Made by a program: the position numbers and the translations under genes
Source of the DNA: UBA993 sp964389365
GTDB lineage: Bacteria > Bacillota > Dethiobacteria > DTU022
NCBI GenBank assembly: GCA_964389365.1
Contig: CAYMDO010000007.1
Location: forward strand, 1-64,000
Direction of reading: 5' to 3'
DNA length: 64,000 nt
The notes under the pieces: generated by a model
Told to the model about the DNA's origin: nothing
What the model saw: the letters and a program-made list of their open reading frames with translations, nothing else
Databases searched by the model: none
Shown: positions 61,796 through 64,000 of the stretch, in pieces
How the letters are laid out: every line of letters begins with the position of its first letter
How positions within the stretch are numbered: the stretch's first letter is position 1

Positions 61796-64000
61796 TAAAA
61801 GTTCTCCTTTTTAAGGATCAGGGAAAAAAGCGGGTTAAAGCGGCGCCTGACCATCGCTGCCAGCTCATCTGCAGCGGGCGGGCAGTAGCCGCGCGGTTTG
61901 GGTACCGGGCCGTAAAGGCTGCTGAATGATGAAAAGTGGTCATTGGCCATCTCTCTGATTGCCGAGGCAATAACCGGGCCATCCGGCCGATAGGTTATAC
62001 CTGGCGGGGAAGCAGCGTGTTCCCCCGCGCTGCCCGGGCCCTCTCCGCGCTCAATTTTAGCTTGTGCCTTAAAAAAACGGTGATAACTGCTAAATACAGC
62101 CTCACAGGGCAGCAGGTAGTCATGGGGGCCTGATAGCAGATCCCCGGCCAGGTGGGTCAGCCATTGCCGGGCATCTCCGGCAGAAACCGGGGCCAGTTCC
62201 AGGCCAAAATAGCCCGCATTGCCTGCCCCGTCGGCATATATTAACCGCGCCACCCTGATTTCTTCCGGAAGGGCCCCTGCTGCCGATAACACCAGGTGAT
62301 CGACGAGGCCGCGCAGCAGAAGGCGGTAGATTTTTGCCGCATTTTTATCCCCGCCCGGGTTTTCATGCAGCGGGGATGGCTGCAGGCTGATTGAAACCCG
62401 CCCACCGTCAAGAAGGCCTTCACTGAGCCCGCTGATGCGGGCCGTCACCCGGGAAACAACACCGGGGCCGGCTTTTTTTTCAACATCCAGCAGCAGCGGC
62501 TCTAAGATTGTCCCGGTGCTTTCCGCACCGTAAGATCGTCCGATCCGCCGCCTGACCACGCTTAAATTGGCGCCTTCGCTTTTCATCTTCGCCAGAACGG
62601 CCTGCCAGCCACTCAGCACTTTAAGGTGCCTGCCTGACAGCGCCCGGCCCGGTTCGCCAACCGGGTAATGCCCGGAAAGTTTAAGCCGATCCGCCATGCG
62701 GCAGTAAACTTCAGCCACCCCGGCATCCAGGCCGGCGGCCTGATAAAAAGCTGAACGCAGCAGGGTAGTTTCGGTAAGCCTTGCCATTTCAAAATCTTCT
62801 TCTTCCCGGTCGGCCTGATCATCTTCCGTTTCAGCGAGACCTAGCATAGCGGAGGCCCATCCCTGCATCGGGCATTCCAAAAAGCGCCGCAGTGCTGCCG
62901 TGCTTATAGACACTTCGGTTTCACTGCCGGGCAGGTTCGGGCCTGTAAAAGATTCCGGGGAAGAAGCTTCGGGATCAGGCAGCCCGGTGGGGAGTTTGAG
63001 CATTTTTGCAAGCTGATCCAATTCACCGGGAGCAGCGTGCTTCGTAATCAGGTTAAGTACGGAAACGTGATCTCCCGAGGCAACGGCCCCGCCGTGCTTC
63101 TGCCATGCGGAGGCAAGTGCCTGCACCTGGGCTTCAACTTTTGCTTCATCGAAAAAAGTACCGGACAGCGCGAGCTGATCATCATAACGACGCAGAGGCG
63201 GTTCCGTTTTTATCTGATTCAGTCCGCCTTCACCAAGATAGCCGTTTTTCAGGGTATGCAGAAGCTCCTGCACTACTGCTGAAGGCTGCAGTGAATCACC
63301 GGTCTGTTCATCCCTGCGGACATATGAGAGGTAGAGCTTGTCCCTGGTGCAGAGAAGCGTTTCCAAAAACATGTATCGATCGCGATCGGCGGGATCCACG
63401 TCTCCTGCCCTTCTTTTTGCCGCCCGCAGGTCGAGGGCATCCCTGCGCCCCGCAGCCGGAAAGAGCCCCTCCCCCAGGCCGAGCAGGAAGATTATCCTGA
63501 AAGGTATGGCCCGCATCGGCAGGAATGAAGAAACAACCACACCCTCTGCCAGGTAATGCCCCCGGCCGCCTGGCAGCGTTGCCAGGGCACGTTCGGCGAT
63601 TGCTGTGGCTGTGCGGCCGCTAACCTTGATACCCCGGTCCATCTGCCCAAGGCGGGCGAGAGCCCTGCCGATCCTGAGACGATCAAGCTCATCCCTGCCA
63701 TCTGCCGGCTTAAAATAGCGTTCGACCTGGGCGGTAAAAAAAGCGTCCCACTCGCTTAGGGTCAGCTGTTCTTCCCTCACAAAGCGGGCGTCAGCCAGCA
63801 AAGAGCGGACCAGGACACCGAAGTTCGCCGCAGCCCGAAGAGCGTCTCCAGCCACTTCTTCAACCAGCCATCGGCCTCCGGCAGTCATAAAAATTCGCTC
63901 GTCACCGCTTTTTTCCCCGGTCATGAAAGCGCCCAGGACCAGGCGGCAAACCCCCTGGTCCCAGTTGAAGACATCTTCGTCCACATAGGTGCCCTCGTGG
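61795..64000 (-). CDS. recC: RecC subunit of exonuclease V (5' end outside window)
   Basis: The frame is open to the right edge, so the visible 735 or so codons are the C-terminal two thirds of a roughly 1,100-residue protein. It shows the helicase-like remnant MRAIPFRIIFLLGLGEGLFP, followed by DPADRDRYMFLETLLC and DKLYLSYVRRDEQTGDSLQPSA, all typical of RecC. Canonical RecC recognises Chi through an inactive helicase channel. ATG-type codons inside the frame are not the true start. Coupled to recB by a one-base overlap. Confidence 0.9.
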   Translation of the reverse strand, partial: HEGTYVDEDVFNWDQGVCRLVLGAFMTGEKSGDERIFMTAGGRWLVEEVAGDALRAAANFGVLVRSLLADARFVREEQLTLSEWDAFFTAQVERYFKPADGRDELDRLRIGRALARLGQMDRGIKVSGRTATAIAERALATLPGGRGHYLAEGVVVSSFLPMRAIPFRIIFLLGLGEGLFPAAGRRDALDLRAAKRRAGDVDPADRDRYMFLETLLCTRDKLYLSYVRRDEQTGDSLQPSAVVQELLHTLKNGYLGEGGLNQIKTEPPLRRYDDQLALSGTFFDEAKVEAQVQALASAWQKHGGAVASGDHVSVLNLITKHAAPGELDQLAKMLKLPTGLPDPEASSPESFTGPNLPGSETEVSISTAALRRFLECPMQGWASAMLGLAETEDDQADREEEDFEMARLTETTLLRSAFYQAAGLDAGVAEVYCRMADRLKLSGHYPVGEPGRALSGRHLKVLSGWQAVLAKMKSEGANLSVVRRRIGRSYGAESTGTILEPLLLDVEKKAGPGVVSRVTARISGLSEGLLDGGRVSISLQPSPLHENPGGDKNAAKIYRLLLRGLVDHLVLSAAGALPEEIRVARLIYADGAGNAGYFGLELAPVSAGDARQWLTHLAGDLLSGPHDYLLPCEAVFSSYHRFFKAQAKIERGEGPGSAGEHAASPPGITYRPDGPVIASAIREMANDHFSSFSSLYGPVPKPRGYCPPAADELAAMVRRRFNPLFSLILKKENF

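Noticed and set aside
58145..64000. AddAB-type helicase-nuclease
   Set aside because: The Walker A context, the RecC-like partner and the separate RecD favour RecBCD; the RecC-like protein has no visible AddB iron-sulfur cysteines.

Overview
The window looks like chromosomal DNA of an anaerobic, Gram-positive-type bacterium (Firmicutes, Clostridia-like). The signs are purine-rich Shine-Dalgarno sites, frequent TTG/GTG starts, a TPP and a tandem glycine riboswitch, a split GcvPA/GcvPB glycine decarboxylase, the cdaA-cdaR-glmM-glmS order, an AmmeMemoRadiSam pair, a non-pyrrolysine MttB-type methyltransferase and a HoxEFU/HydB-like NADH diaphorase. I cannot name the genus. Most genes lie on the minus strand. 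I saw no tRNA, rRNA or CRISPR array.

Layout. 1-1100: left edge with a decayed IS1634-type transposase. 1.1-4.6 kb: TPP riboswitch with terminator controlling a thiXYZ pyrimidine-precursor ABC transporter, convergent with thiN; both gene ends run into inverted copies of one 26-bp repeat. 4.7-9.4 kb: aminotransferase, CBS protein, GNAT, small membrane proteins, sirtuin and two HAD phosphatases. 9.4-12.6 kb: a three-gene NADH diaphorase without an adjacent catalytic subunit. 12.9-21.7 kb: a glycine-riboswitch-controlled operon gcvT-gcvH-gcvPA-gcvPB-radical SAM-radical SAM-lipM-lpd. I interpret the two radical SAM proteins as a LipS1/LipS2-type lipoyl synthase, which would make this operon a complete glycine cleavage system with its own lipoyl assembly. 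21.8-22.3 kb: a broken phage gene between two inverted copies of the 26-bp repeat. 22.4-26.2 kb: class II aldolase, cupin, alanine dehydrogenase, NmrA-like protein. 26.3-30.4 kb: an MttB-family methyltransferase operon with a GPH-type transporter and a Cys/Met-type PLP enzyme. 30.6-36.3 kb: AlkD, then the cyclic-di-AMP/amino-sugar operon. 36.4-42.5 kb: AmmeMemoRadiSam genes, MarR with a two-part chromate transporter, acyl-CoA synthetase. 42.7-44.8 kb: accessory patch with a frameshifted GyrI-like gene, a HEPN/MNT toxin-antitoxin pair and an IS66 remnant. 44.8-48.7 kb: arginase-family hydrolase with a second GPH-type transporter, divergent from a sphingosine-1-phosphate-lyase-like PLP decarboxylase, with operator-like repeats between. 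48.7-55.8 kb: an oppABCDF peptide-type importer and an FAD oxidoreductase. 56.0-64.0 kb: recC-recB-recD, with recC running off the right edge.

The most interesting points are the riboswitch-controlled glycine cleavage/lipoylation operon with a two-protein lipoyl synthase, the inverted-repeat unit enclosing a decayed phage gene, a thiX gene with an apparent AUA start, a small membrane ORF interrupted by one in-frame UGA, and a RecBCD (not AddAB) operon.
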